Shown here in pieces: positions 11,850-20,353 of a stretch of 64,000 nucleotides of DNA (position 1 is its first letter; every line of letters starts with the position of its first letter). The DNA is taken from the NCBI RefSeq assembly GCF_001425755.1, contig NZ_LMDH01000001.1:709308-773307 (forward strand), written 5' to 3'. The notes below the pieces were generated by a model, which was not told the DNA's origin, did not search any database, and saw nothing but the letters and a program-made list of their open reading frames with translations. This stretch comes from Aeromicrobium sp. Root344 (GTDB taxonomy: Bacteria; Actinomycetota; Actinomycetes; Propionibacteriales; Nocardioidaceae). Made by a program: the position numbers and the translations under genes.

Positions 11850-12575
11850 TCAGGGCGTGGTGGGACCGTCGAACAGGATGCGTCCGTCGACGCCGTCGAA
11901 GTCGAGCCGTTCGGGGCCCATGCGCTTCCAGAGGCCGAGGTAGAGCTCGACGGCGGTGCCACGCACGGATCCGTCGGCATCCAGCGATGGATGCAGCTGG
12001 ATCGGCGGCCCGAGGTCGCCGTTGCCGGGTGCGATCAACCACGACTGGTGGGTGTCGGTGGCGACCAGCCGGATTCGCGAACGTACGTCAGGGCGCTGGC
12101 GGCGGGCCGTCATGCGCGGGAAGAACACCTGGAGGACTTCGTCGACGCCGTCGGCGGCGACGGACGAGGCGATTCCCCAGTCGTCCTCGTGGATGCCCAG
12201 GGACTGCGCGGCGTCGACCGCGTGCACCGTCGCCTCGTGCATCTGCCGGCGGGCCCAGAACGCGGCCCGCTCGTCGACGTACGAGAAGTTGGGGACGGGT
12301 TCCTCGGGGCTGACGGCCTGCAGCGCACTGAGCAGGGCTGTGGCGGTTCCGGCGTACCACTCCACGGCGGGTTCGGTGACGACCGGCTCCGGCTCGTGCA
12401 GCCGCTGACCGCTGAGCACCGTCGCGGCGGCCCAGCGATGGATCGTGCCGAGGTGCGTCGTCAGGTCGCGAACGTTCCACGCCTGGCAGGCGGGAACGGG
12501 CTCGTCACCCGCAGCCTTGCCGACGAGCTCGGCGAACCGGGACATGGCCGAGCCGAGCTCGAGCATGTGGTCCAT
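11850..12575 (-). CDS. Maleylpyruvate isomerase/DinB-like, probably mycothiol-dependent enzyme
   Basis: The 241-residue product belongs to the DinB/maleylpyruvate isomerase fold: a four-helix metal-binding bundle followed by a smaller carboxy-terminal domain. The family pattern is present: CQAWNVRDLTTHLGTIHRWA early in the protein, and RRQMHEATVHAVDAAQS, which supply the three metal-binding His residues. Many actinobacterial members use mycothiol as cofactor or are of unknown substrate, and the true reaction here is unknown. It stands alone between the str promoter and the dehydrogenase operon. Confidence 0.75.
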   Translation of the reverse strand: MDHMLELGSAMSRFAELVGKAAGDEPVPACQAWNVRDLTTHLGTIHRWAAATVLSGQRLHEPEPVVTEPAVEWYAGTATALLSALQAVSPEEPVPNFSYVDERAAFWARRQMHEATVHAVDAAQSLGIHEDDWGIASSVAADGVDEVLQVFFPRMTARRQRPDVRSRIRLVATDTHQSWLIAPGNGDLGPPIQLHPSLDADGSVRGTAVELYLGLWKRMGPERLDFDGVDGRILFDGPTTP

Positions 12576-12590
12576 GTCGCCAGCTTCCGG

Positions 12591-15407
12591 TCAGGGGTCG
12601 AGGAGCTGCGCCAGGTGCAGCGCGTCTATTGAGGCTAGGTCGTCCAGCTGGGTCCTGCAGGAGAACCCGTCAGCGACAACGACTGCACCGTCACCGGCGT
12701 TACGAACCGCCGGCAGCAGCTGCTGCTCGGCGACCGCGACCGACACCTCGTAGTGACCCTTCTCGACACCGAAGTTGCCCGCGAGCCCGCAGCATCCGGA
12801 CAGCCGCTGGATCGTCGCGCCGGTCGACTGCATGACCGCGAGATCGGCCTCGAACCCGAGCACCGAAGCCTGGTGGCAGTGCGGCTGCACGACGAGCGTC
12901 GTCCCCGTGAGGTCGGGCGCACGCCATCCCTCGGTCCGCTGCAACAGCTCCGACAGCGTGAACACCCCGCGGGCCACGTCGACGGCGCGAGGGTCGTCCA
13001 GCAGCTCGACGGCGTCCGACCGCAGGACAGCCAGGCACGACGGCTCGAGGCCCACGACCGGCACGCCCGCCAGGACGTACGGATGAAGCCGCGCGACCGC
13101 GCTGCCGACGATCGACCGCGCCTTGTCCAGCTGGCCGGTCGTGATCCAGGTCAGCCCGCAGCACGCAGAGCGGTCAAGGAGCTCGACGCGGTAGCCGGCG
13201 CCCTCGAGCACGCGAACGGCCGCCTTGCCGCCCTCGGTCGAGAAGAAGTCGGTGAACGAGTCGGCCCACAGCAGGACGCGACCGAGTGGTGCGTCGGCGA
13301 CGGGCGCACGCCGGCGCGCCCAGCGGCTCAGACTCCCCCGTGCGAACGTCGGCAGGCTGCGACGCTGGTCGACGCCGGCCGCCCACCGCGCCAGCGAGCG
13401 GACCCCCGGCGTGCGGAGGCCGAGGTTCGCGAGCCAGGCGATCGGCGAGGTCACGCGCGCCCAGAACGGGAGCCGGCCGAGGATGTAGTGGCTGCGCGGG
13501 CGGAGGCGTCCCTTGTACGACTGGTGCAGCACCTCGGACTTGTACGTGGCCATGTCGGTGCCGGTCGGGCAGTCCGTGGCACATCCCTTGCACGACAGGC
13601 ACAGGTCGAGCGCCTCGTGCACCTCCGGGGCACGGAAACCCCCCGTCACGAGGCGGCCGTCGATCATCTCCTGCAGCACGCGGGCGCGCCCGCGCGTCGA
13701 GTCCTTCTCGTTGCGGGTCGCCTGGAAGGACGGGCACATGACGCCGTTGGAGCCGGCGTTGTCGGCGATGCACTTGCCGACACCGGTGCAGCGGTGGACC
13801 GCCTTGCCGAAGTCACCGTCGTCGTGCAGGAGCCGCAGGCCGAGCCGGCCGTCGAGGCGGTCCCGCGAGGACTCTGGCCCCCGGAGGTCCGCGTCGACCG
13901 GTCGCGGGCGAACCAGGACGCCCGGGTTGAGCAGGTCGTCGGGATCCAGCACCGCCTTGACCTGCGCGAACAGGTCGATCGCCTCGGCGGAGTACATCAG
14001 GGGCAGAAGCTCCGACCGCGCTCGGCCGTCGCCGTGCTCGCCGGAGAACGATCCGCCGTGCGACGCCACGAGTCTTGCGGCGTCGAACATGAACGTGCGG
14101 AACAGCTCCTTGCCCCCGACCGCGTCGAGCGGGAAGTCGATCCGGATGTGGATGCAGCCGTCGCCGAAATGGCCGTAGGGAACGCCGTCGAGGCCCCGGT
14201 CGCGCAGGAGCTCCTCGAACTCGCGCAGGTAGGTCCCGAGCTTGTCGGGCGGCACTGCGGCGTCCTCCCAGCCCGACAGTGCCTTGCCGGGCAAGGTGCG
14301 GGTCGCCAGGCCCGCGCCCTCCTCGCGGATGCGCCAGAGCACGGCCTGCTCGCGCAGGTCGGTGACGACCCGGCTCGCGACCGAGGACGACGCCGCCGAG
14401 GCGCGGCGCACCGTCTCGGCGACGAGCCCCGGATCGTCGCCGGAGATCTCGACGAACAGCCAGCCCTGGCCTCGAGGCAGGTCGGGCACCGACCCCTTGT
14501 GCATGCGGAAGACGTTGACGATGCGGGAGTCGAGCCCCTCACACGCCGTCGGGCCGAACGGCAGGAGCGCCGGGACGTCGTCTGCCGCGTCGGCCATCGA
14601 GGCATAGCCGAGCACCAGGATCTGCCGGTGCGGCGGATCCTCGACCAGTCTCACGGTCGCCGACGTCATCGTCGCGAGGGTGCCCTCGGTGCCGGCGAGG
14701 AATGTCGCGACGTCGAAGCCGCGCTCAGGCAGCAGGTGCTCGAGGCTGTAGCCGGAGACCTGCCGGCCGAACCTGCCGAACTCCGTGCGGATCACCCCGA
14801 GGCCGCCCTGCACGACCTCGTCGAGCCGGTCGAGGGTCGGCGACTTCGTACGCCCTCCGGCAGTCACCGAGAGCCGCTCCCCCGCCATCGTCACGACGTC
14901 GAGGCCCATGACGTTGTCCGCCGTACGGCCGTAGGCCAGCGCGCGCGAGCCGCATGCGTTGTTGCCGATCATGCCGCCGACGGTGCAGCGCGTGTGCGTC
15001 GAGGGGTCCGGGCCGAACCGCAGTCCGAGAGGCGTGGCCGCCTTCTGGAGCACCGCGTGGACCGTCCCGGGGTCGACCCGAGCGGTGCGGGCCTCGACGT
15101 CGATGTCATGGACCCGGTTGAGGTGCCGGGTGAAGTCGATGACGACGCCCGTGCCGACGGCGTTGCCGGCGATCGAGGTGCCGGCGCCGCGTGAGGTCAG
15201 GGGCGTACCGGTCAGGCGGCACGCCTCGACGGTCGCGAGCACCTCCTCGACGCTGCGCGGGCGTACGACGACCTGCGGGACGACACGGTAGAGCGAGGCA
15301 TCGGTGCTGTAGAGGGCGCGACCGAGGGTCGAGTCGTCGACCTCGCGGACCCCCAGCTTGTGCAGCTCGGCAACGACGTCCCGGGTCGCGACCTCGACGG
15401 GACTCAC
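12591..15407 (-). CDS. FAD-linked oxidase/Fe-S oxidoreductase, D-2-hydroxyglutarate dehydrogenase (YdiJ-type)
   Basis: Predicted to oxidise a D-2-hydroxyacid with FAD and pass electrons through Fe-S clusters to the respiratory chain. Domains in order: FAD-binding PCMH type (residues ~35-260, with SRGAGTSIAGNAVG and CTVGGMIGNNACGSRALAYG), FAD-oxidase carboxy domain (~260-510, with YGHFGDGCIHIRIDFPL and SGEHGDGRARSELLP), a ferredoxin-like region (CTGVGKCI...CPSF and CLSCKGCATDCPTG), then two cysteine-rich CCG segments (SACCGLTW and SGCCGLAGNFG). This fused build (938 residues) is like YdiJ. I chose the GTG at 15407, which overlaps the upstream stop by 4 nt; the GTG at 15410 is possible. The partner gene upstream makes D-2-hydroxyglutarate the likely substrate; D-lactate or glycolate are alternatives. 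Confidence 0.8.
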   Translation of the reverse strand: MSPVEVATRDVVAELHKLGVREVDDSTLGRALYSTDASLYRVVPQVVVRPRSVEEVLATVEACRLTGTPLTSRGAGTSIAGNAVGTGVVIDFTRHLNRVHDIDVEARTARVDPGTVHAVLQKAATPLGLRFGPDPSTHTRCTVGGMIGNNACGSRALAYGRTADNVMGLDVVTMAGERLSVTAGGRTKSPTLDRLDEVVQGGLGVIRTEFGRFGRQVSGYSLEHLLPERGFDVATFLAGTEGTLATMTSATVRLVEDPPHRQILVLGYASMADAADDVPALLPFGPTACEGLDSRIVNVFRMHKGSVPDLPRGQGWLFVEISGDDPGLVAETVRRASAASSSVASRVVTDLREQAVLWRIREEGAGLATRTLPGKALSGWEDAAVPPDKLGTYLREFEELLRDRGLDGVPYGHFGDGCIHIRIDFPLDAVGGKELFRTFMFDAARLVASHGGSFSGEHGDGRARSELLPLMYSAEAIDLFAQVKAVLDPDDLLNPGVLVRPRPVDADLRGPESSRDRLDGRLGLRLLHDDGDFGKAVHRCTGVGKCIADNAGSNGVMCPSFQATRNEKDSTRGRARVLQEMIDGRLVTGGFRAPEVHEALDLCLSCKGCATDCPTGTDMATYKSEVLHQSYKGRLRPRSHYILGRLPFWARVTSPIAWLANLGLRTPGVRSLARWAAGVDQRRSLPTFARGSLSRWARRRAPVADAPLGRVLLWADSFTDFFSTEGGKAAVRVLEGAGYRVELLDRSACCGLTWITTGQLDKARSIVGSAVARLHPYVLAGVPVVGLEPSCLAVLRSDAVELLDDPRAVDVARGVFTLSELLQRTEGWRAPDLTGTTLVVQPHCHQASVLGFEADLAVMQSTGATIQRLSGCCGLAGNFGVEKGHYEVSVAVAEQQLLPAVRNAGDGAVVVADGFSCRTQLDDLASIDALHLAQLLDP

Positions 15408-16693
15408 CACAGCTCGATCGACTCGTCGAGGATCGTCGCGACGGCATCCTCGGTGACCTCGAGCGGGGCGGTCGCGAGGAGCCGCTGCTGCTTCATGGTG
15501 CCCTCGACGAGGGAGTCGATGTCGCCGGAGGTGAACCCGACTGCCCCGATGCCCGCCGGGATGCCGACGTCGCGCATGATCGCGGCCAGGACCTGCGGCA
15601 GCGCCTCGGCCGGGTCGTCGGGACGGTCGGCGTCGGGAGCGAGCAGCTCGGCAGCGCGGAGGTGGCGCTCGGGCGACGCCTCGAACGTGAAACGGAACGC
15701 GGCCGGCGCGGTCAGCGACACCGCCATCCCGTGCGGCACCATGGCGTGGTCTGCGGGGTAGTCGGCCGGCCGGAAGTCGCGGACCTGACCCGCGATCGGA
15801 TAGGCGTTGGCGTGCGGGATGTGCACCCCGGCGTTGCCGAAGCCCAGCCCTGCGAACGTGGCTGCCATCGCGACCTCGGTGCGGGCGCCGAGGTCGTCGC
15901 CGTCACGTACGGCTTTGCGGAACGACGACGCCATGAGGCTCAGCGCCTTCTCCGACCACATGTCCGCGATGGGGTTGGCGCCGCAGTAGGGCACCCGCTC
16001 GTCGGCCTGCTTGTGCTCGTACGACTCGAACGGCCGTGCCGTGTAGCTCTCAAGCGCGTGGCACAGGATGTCGAGCCCGGCGGCCGCGGTCACCCCGGCC
16101 GGCTGGGTCAACGTCAGCTCGGGGTCGACGACCGCGAGCGTCGGCCGCAGCCGCGCGTGCGAGATGCCGGTCTTGACGTGCTGGCTGACGACGTCGAGCA
16201 CGCAGATCGTCGTGCTCTCGCTGCCGGTGCCGGTCGTCGTCGGCAGCGCGATCAGCGGCAACAGCGGCTGCTTCGGCGCTCGCGCCCGGCCGACCGGGGC
16301 GTTGATGTAGTCCATCAGCTCGCCGTCGTTGGTCGTCAGCAGGTTGACCGCCTTGGCCGTGTCGATGCTGCTACCGCCACCGATCGCCACGATGGCGTCG
16401 AACGGCCCTTCGGCGCGCGCGAAGTCGATCGCCTCGACCAGGCTCGCGTCGGTCGGCTCGACCCTGGACCGGTCGAACACGACCGCGTCGATCGACGCGG
16501 CCCGCAGCGACTCGGCGATCTCCCCCGGTGCACCGGTGGCGGCGACGCCCGGGTCCGTGACGATCAGGACCCGTCGCACGTCGAGCTGCGCGAGGTCATG
16601 ACCCAGCTCGTGCCGCGCGCCGACGCCGAACTTCAGGCCCGGAGCACCGTACGTGAACACGGTCTCGGGGTGTGCGGGATGAAAGCTCGGCAC
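15404..16693 (-). CDS. Iron-containing alcohol dehydrogenase, hydroxyacid-oxoacid transhydrogenase (HOT/ADHFE1-like)
   Basis: HOT enzymes transfer hydride from 4-hydroxybutyrate to 2-oxoglutarate, giving succinate semialdehyde and D-2-hydroxyglutarate. The 429-residue product has the Fe-ADH nucleotide motif IGGGSSIDTAKAVNLL, PTTTGTGSESTTICV, and metal-ligand regions GLDILCHALESYTARPF and GVHIPHANAYPIAGQV. The segment from HIPHANAYPIAG to VPHGMAVSLTAPAAFRFTF and SPERHLRAAELL matches what I recall of human ADHFE1 rather than ordinary alcohol dehydrogenases. The start is a GTG after GAAGGAG. It lies 42 nt downstream of the GntR gene and overlaps the dehydrogenase by 4 nt. Confidence 0.85.
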   Translation of the reverse strand: MPSFHPAHPETVFTYGAPGLKFGVGARHELGHDLAQLDVRRVLIVTDPGVAATGAPGEIAESLRAASIDAVVFDRSRVEPTDASLVEAIDFARAEGPFDAIVAIGGGSSIDTAKAVNLLTTNDGELMDYINAPVGRARAPKQPLLPLIALPTTTGTGSESTTICVLDVVSQHVKTGISHARLRPTLAVVDPELTLTQPAGVTAAAGLDILCHALESYTARPFESYEHKQADERVPYCGANPIADMWSEKALSLMASSFRKAVRDGDDLGARTEVAMAATFAGLGFGNAGVHIPHANAYPIAGQVRDFRPADYPADHAMVPHGMAVSLTAPAAFRFTFEASPERHLRAAELLAPDADRPDDPAEALPQVLAAIMRDVGIPAGIGAVGFTSGDIDSLVEGTMKQQRLLATAPLEVTEDAVATILDESIELW

Positions 16694-16728
16694 GGTGCTG
16701 CTCCTTCGGGTCGACGCGATCAGCGTAC

Positions 16729-16738
16729 TAGCATGCTA
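16729..16738. promoter_or_regulatory. Palindrome TAGCATGCTA, candidate operator before the HOT gene
   Basis: A perfect 10-bp palindrome overlaps the stop codon of the GntR gene and ends 36 nt before the HOT start. Its position suits an internal operator for the neighbouring GntR-family protein; binding is inference. Confidence 0.3.
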
Positions 16739-17467
16739 CTCGCGTAGCGAGGCCCCTTCACCCGGGACGTACAGGTGACGGCGCAGCCGGTCGGCCCAGC
16801 CGGCCTCGGGCGCCGGGTCGTCAGCGGTGGCTGCCTGCGCCATGAGGAGCGTCGCAGTGGAGACCAGGTGCTCTTCCATGTGGCGCGCCGCCGCGACGGC
16901 GTCGCGCGCCGCGATCGCCGTCACGATCGGCACGTGCTCGTCAAGGATCTCGGGCATGCCGCGAGACCGGTGCAGCGTGGAGGCGCCGCGAGTCTGGATC
17001 GAGTCGCGGAGTGCGGCGACCTCGTGCTGAGCCCTCTGGTTGCCGAGGACCGCGCCGATCATCTCGTGGAGCGCGCGGTCGTGGACCGTGAACGCCGTCT
17101 CGTCACCGGCTGCCGCCGCGTCCCGCATCCCGTCGAGCTCGGCCTCGAGCAGGCACACGTCCTCGTCGGTTGCGTACGCCGCGGCGTACGCGGTCGCCGG
17201 CACCTCGATCATGAGTCGCAGCTCGAACACCGAGCGCACGTCCGTCACGGACACGCCGCGGATGCGTACGCCGCGGTTGCGCTCGATCGTCACCAGCCCG
17301 AGGTCGGCGAGCCGCAGGACGGCTTCACGCACGGGCGTACGGGACACCTCGAGCAGGTCCGCGAGGCGATAGATCGAGTGCAGCGAGCCGGCCGGGAACT
17401 CGCCGGACAGGATCGACTCGCGCAACGACGCGAGCACGCGATCAGTCGTCGTGACCCGAGCAGCCAT
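16736..17467 (-). CDS. GntR family transcriptional regulator (FadR/FCD subfamily)
   Basis: A 243-residue GntR-family repressor. Residues ~8-72 form the winged helix-turn-helix (ILSGEFPAGSLHSIYRLADL, then VSRTPVREAVLRLADLGLV and the wing RNRGVRIRG). Residues ~80-215 form an all-helical FCD ligand domain with metal-ligand-type residues in FTVHDRALHEMI and the later EHVPIVTAIAARDAVAAARH. FCD regulators typically sense a carboxylic acid. It heads the HOT-dehydrogenase operon, so a C4/C5 hydroxy- or oxo-acid ligand is plausible. It is divergent from the lipoprotein gene at 17621. Confidence 0.88.
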   Translation of the reverse strand: MAARVTTTDRVLASLRESILSGEFPAGSLHSIYRLADLLEVSRTPVREAVLRLADLGLVTIERNRGVRIRGVSVTDVRSVFELRLMIEVPATAYAAAYATDEDVCLLEAELDGMRDAAAAGDETAFTVHDRALHEMIGAVLGNQRAQHEVAALRDSIQTRGASTLHRSRGMPEILDEHVPIVTAIAARDAVAAARHMEEHLVSTATLLMAQAATADDPAPEAGWADRLRRHLYVPGEGASLRE

Positions 17468-17491
17468 CGCGTTCTCCTCTCCGGACGTCAG

Positions 17492-17554
17492 ACCGTACGG
17501 TCCGCTCCCTTGGCCGGGAACGATATCGTGTGGTGTTGGTGCACGAGATCTCGT
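17492..17554. promoter_or_regulatory. Three palindromes in the GntR/lipoprotein divergent region
   Basis: Perfect palindromes ACCGTACGGT (17492-17501), ACGATATCGT (17520-17529) and ACGAGATCTCGT (17543-17554) occur within 63 bp of the 153-bp intergenic region. The last two share ACGA/TCGT arms. Clustered palindromes upstream of a self-regulating GntR gene are candidate operators. Confidence 0.4.
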
Positions 17555-17620
17555 CGCAATGGCGCTGCTCGGAACGCCTGAACGACCACGTCCCCCATGG
17601 GGATCCGACGAGGGGATCGC

Positions 17621-18751
17621 ATGAAGTCTCGCTGCTTCCGGGTGGTGTTGTCACTGGTCGCGCTGACGCTGGTTGCCGCCTGTGACGGTGGCTCTGGCGG
17701 CGCTCCGACGCCGACCTCGACGCGGACGACGACCCAGCCGCCCGATGTCACCGAGCACGAGTCGGGTCCCGAGAGCCCCATCACGTACGGCCTCCAGGTG
17801 CCGCGCGGTGCGACCCAGCTCGGCCCCCTGATCCGCTATCGCAGCGCCCGGTTGATCGCCGCCTACCTGCCCGAGCTCAAGGCGGCACAGGCGCAGAAGG
17901 ATGCCGAGGCGCGCGACAAGGCAGCCGAGAAGGCCAGCGAGGGCACCCCGACGACTCCCACGACACCGACGCCCGACACGCGGCCCAGCGACGACACGTT
18001 CAAGCTGCTCGACGACCCGCCCAAGCCGGACTCGACCGTCTCGCTCATGCGCATCGACGGCGACCCGTCCGATGTCGTGCGTCGCATGCTCGCGCAGATC
18101 GCTGCCCTCCTGCCCGACTCGGGCGTCTCGACCAACGACCTCGGCGACTACTGCAGCTCGGCGCAGCGCCGCATCACCAAGTGCCGCCTCGCGATCCAGG
18201 GCATCGCCCAGGGCGACCGCGAGATCCGCGTCGTCATGACCGTCGACCCCGGCAAGATCGCGACCCGCACGTCGGGCCCGTCGGATCTCACCCGTCCCGT
18301 CATGACGCTCTCCGTCGAGTACGTCGGTGAGCCCCGCAAGGGTCAGCTGTCGCGGGAGTCCAACTCCCTCGACGGCGTCAAGAGCATCGACTCCGAGCCC
18401 GAGAAGTCCGGGCTGATCTGGCCCAAGATGGACGAGGACGCCCCGGCCACCGGAAAGCTGCTCAACGGCTGGACCGCGCCGACCTCGGCGACGATCCTGC
18501 TGAGCGGCTACCACCCGAGCTTCGTGGTCATCACGGCCAAGCGCGCAGTCGACGCGGACGTGACGGCCGAGCAGTACGTCCTCGCCAACAGCCCCAACGG
18601 CCGCATCACCAAAGATGTCGTCGAGGACCTCAACGAGGTCAGCACGACCTACTCGACCCGCACCAAGAGCGGCGGCACGGCCCGGGCGACGTACGTCCTC
18701 TCGGCGCGCGGCAACTACAGCGTGCTGTTCTACGAGCCGACGTCGAACTGA
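17621..18751 (+). CDS. Putative lipoprotein of unknown function
   Basis: The ATG at 17621 gives a 376-residue protein beginning MKSRCFRVVLSLVALTLVAAC, a signal peptide with lipobox (LVAAC, Cys at ~21). A Thr/Pro/Ser-rich linker follows, then a charged coiled-coil-like segment (ELKAAQAQKDAEARDKAAEK) and a second Thr/Pro linker. A soluble domain of ~240 residues follows with no motif I recognise; it includes one Cys pair (DYCSSAQRRITKCRL). It is predicted to be anchored to the outer face of the membrane. The gene ends inside the convergent NUDIX gene (22-bp overlap). Confidence 0.75.
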   Translation: MKSRCFRVVLSLVALTLVAACDGGSGGAPTPTSTRTTTQPPDVTEHESGPESPITYGLQVPRGATQLGPLIRYRSARLIAAYLPELKAAQAQKDAEARDKAAEKASEGTPTTPTTPTPDTRPSDDTFKLLDDPPKPDSTVSLMRIDGDPSDVVRRMLAQIAALLPDSGVSTNDLGDYCSSAQRRITKCRLAIQGIAQGDREIRVVMTVDPGKIATRTSGPSDLTRPVMTLSVEYVGEPRKGQLSRESNSLDGVKSIDSEPEKSGLIWPKMDEDAPATGKLLNGWTAPTSATILLSGYHPSFVVITAKRAVDADVTAEQYVLANSPNGRITKDVVEDLNEVSTTYSTRTKSGGTARATYVLSARGNYSVLFYEPTSN

Positions 18752-19215
18752 TCCAGGTGCTCCAGGGCATGCGTCACCATGGGCAGCACGGGGTGCGTGG
18801 CTGAGCCGATCTCGTCGATCGGCACCCAACGGACGAGATCTGTCGTGCCGTCGACGTCGACGACGTGCGGCTCGATCGCGGGATCGACCTCGACCGCATA
18901 GAGCAGGTGCACGCCGTGGTAGTCCTCGTACTGGTCGCCGCGGCCCACCTCCACGATGTGCACGTGATGCACGTCGACGAGGCGCGCGCTGATCGCCTCG
19001 AGCCCGGCCTCCTCGTAGAGCTCCCGACGTACGGCATCATGCGGCGACTCCCCGTGGTCGACACCTCCACCGGGAAGGGTCCACGTGCCGGCCGGGTAGC
19101 CGATCGGCGAGATGCGGGTCAGCAGGAGGCGGCCCGCGTCGAGCGCGACGGCATACGCACCCAGGCGCTGGGTACGGGACGGATCGACCACGCGTGCTCC
19201 CCACTGATGCGTCAC
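18730..19215 (-). CDS. NUDIX hydrolase
   Basis: NUDIX enzymes hydrolyse nucleoside diphosphates linked to another moiety. The 161-residue product has a perfect Nudix box, GGGVDHGESPHDAVRRELYE followed by EAGL, at residues ~48-71, with the catalytic REL-x-EE residues. Start MTHQWGARVVDPSRTQRLGA. The substrate is not predictable (candidates: 8-oxo-dGTP, ADP-ribose). It converges on, and overlaps, the end of the lipoprotein gene by 22 bp, and diverges from the acyltransferase. Confidence 0.88.
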   Translation of the reverse strand: MTHQWGARVVDPSRTQRLGAYAVALDAGRLLLTRISPIGYPAGTWTLPGGGVDHGESPHDAVRRELYEEAGLEAISARLVDVHHVHIVEVGRGDQYEDYHGVHLLYAVEVDPAIEPHVVDVDGTTDLVRWVPIDEIGSATHPVLPMVTHALEHLDQFDVGS

Positions 19216-19252
19216 AGTGCACGTTCAGACAGTGCTTATAGAGTCAATCACA

Positions 19253-20353
19253 ATGAGTGCGCTCGAACCGTTGCCCGTCACCACGTCTCCGGCCAAGGAG
19301 CGCGTGGCCTACCTCGACAACGCCCGCTACTGGGTCATGCTCCTGGTCGTGATCGGGCACTCCCTCACGCAGTTCACCGACATGGACTCCGCCCGCGGGG
19401 TCTACGTCTGGATCTACTCGTTCCACATGCCGTTCTTCATCCTGATCTCGGGCTACACGGCGCGGCGCTACATGGGCGACGCCCGTCAGGTGCGCCGCAT
19501 CGTCAGCACCTTGGTCGTGCCCTACCTCATCGTCGAGACCACGATGCAGCTCATCACCCGGCACTACACCGGCGAGCCGGATCCCATGATGATCCTGTCC
19601 CCGCAGTGGCTCGCCTGGTTCATGGCCGCGTTGTTCGTGTGGCGGCTCACGACCCCGATCTGGCGCGCGCTGAAGTACCCCATCACGACGTCGATCGTGA
19701 TCTCGCTGCTCGTCGGGCTCATCGAGGTCCCCAACGTCCTCGCGCTGCCCAAGATCCTGGGCTTCCTGCCGTTCTACGTCGTCGGGCTGCACATGAGCCG
19801 CGAGAGGTTCGAGCGTCTCACCACGCCTCGCGTCCGGGCGGCGTCGGTCGTGCTGCTCGGCTCGGCACTGCTGATCTGCTACGTCTACTCCAAGAACTGG
19901 ACGACCGACTGGCTGCTGTGGAAGCAGCGCTACGACGAGAACCCGCTCAGCGCGACACCGATCGAGGGCATCACCCAGCGGGCCGAGCTGCTCGTGATCG
20001 GCTTCGTGCTGACCTTCGCGGCGTTGTCCCTCGTCCCCCGGCGCCGCTCGTGGACCACGGCGCTGGGCGGCCGTACGTTCTACTGCTACCTGATCCACGG
20101 CTACATCATCTTGTACCTGCAGTACCAGTTCGAGGTCTTCGACCGCGTCGACCGGTTCGGCGTGGGTGCCGTGATCGGTTGCTCGCTCGTCGCCGTCGTC
20201 GTGGCCAACCTGCTCATGACCAAGCCCATCGCCACCGTGTTCCGGCCGGTCTTCGAACCCAGGCTGGCCTGGCTGTTCAGGCCCGTGGAGAAGCCGGCCC
20301 CTGCGGCCAAGCCGACGGAGCCGGCCACTGACCGCTCTCCCGCCGCCACGTGA
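19253..20353 (+). CDS. Acyltransferase 3 family membrane protein
   Basis: Integral membrane O-acyltransferases of this family modify cell-surface sugars or lipids. The 366-residue protein has about ten hydrophobic helices. The family signature is present: the amino-terminal YLDNARYWVMLLVVIGHSL with the catalytic-type His, the FHMPFFILISGY motif, and RFERL/WLLWK loops. It ends in a Pro/Ala-rich cytoplasmic tail. The ATG at 19253 (MSALEPLPV) is preferred; a GTG at 19217 would add 12 residues. It overlaps the cutinase gene by 4 nt, so the two are translationally coupled. Confidence 0.88.
   Translation: MSALEPLPVTTSPAKERVAYLDNARYWVMLLVVIGHSLTQFTDMDSARGVYVWIYSFHMPFFILISGYTARRYMGDARQVRRIVSTLVVPYLIVETTMQLITRHYTGEPDPMMILSPQWLAWFMAALFVWRLTTPIWRALKYPITTSIVISLLVGLIEVPNVLALPKILGFLPFYVVGLHMSRERFERLTTPRVRAASVVLLGSALLICYVYSKNWTTDWLLWKQRYDENPLSATPIEGITQRAELLVIGFVLTFAALSLVPRRRSWTTALGGRTFYCYLIHGYIILYLQYQFEVFDRVDRFGVGAVIGCSLVAVVVANLLMTKPIATVFRPVFEPRLAWLFRPVEKPAPAAKPTEPATDRSPAAT

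Noticed and set aside
12753..15194. An ~810-codon plus-strand open frame opposite the FAD/Fe-S dehydrogenase
   Set aside because: Arg/Ala/Gly-rich antisense shadow; the minus strand carries clear catalytic motifs.
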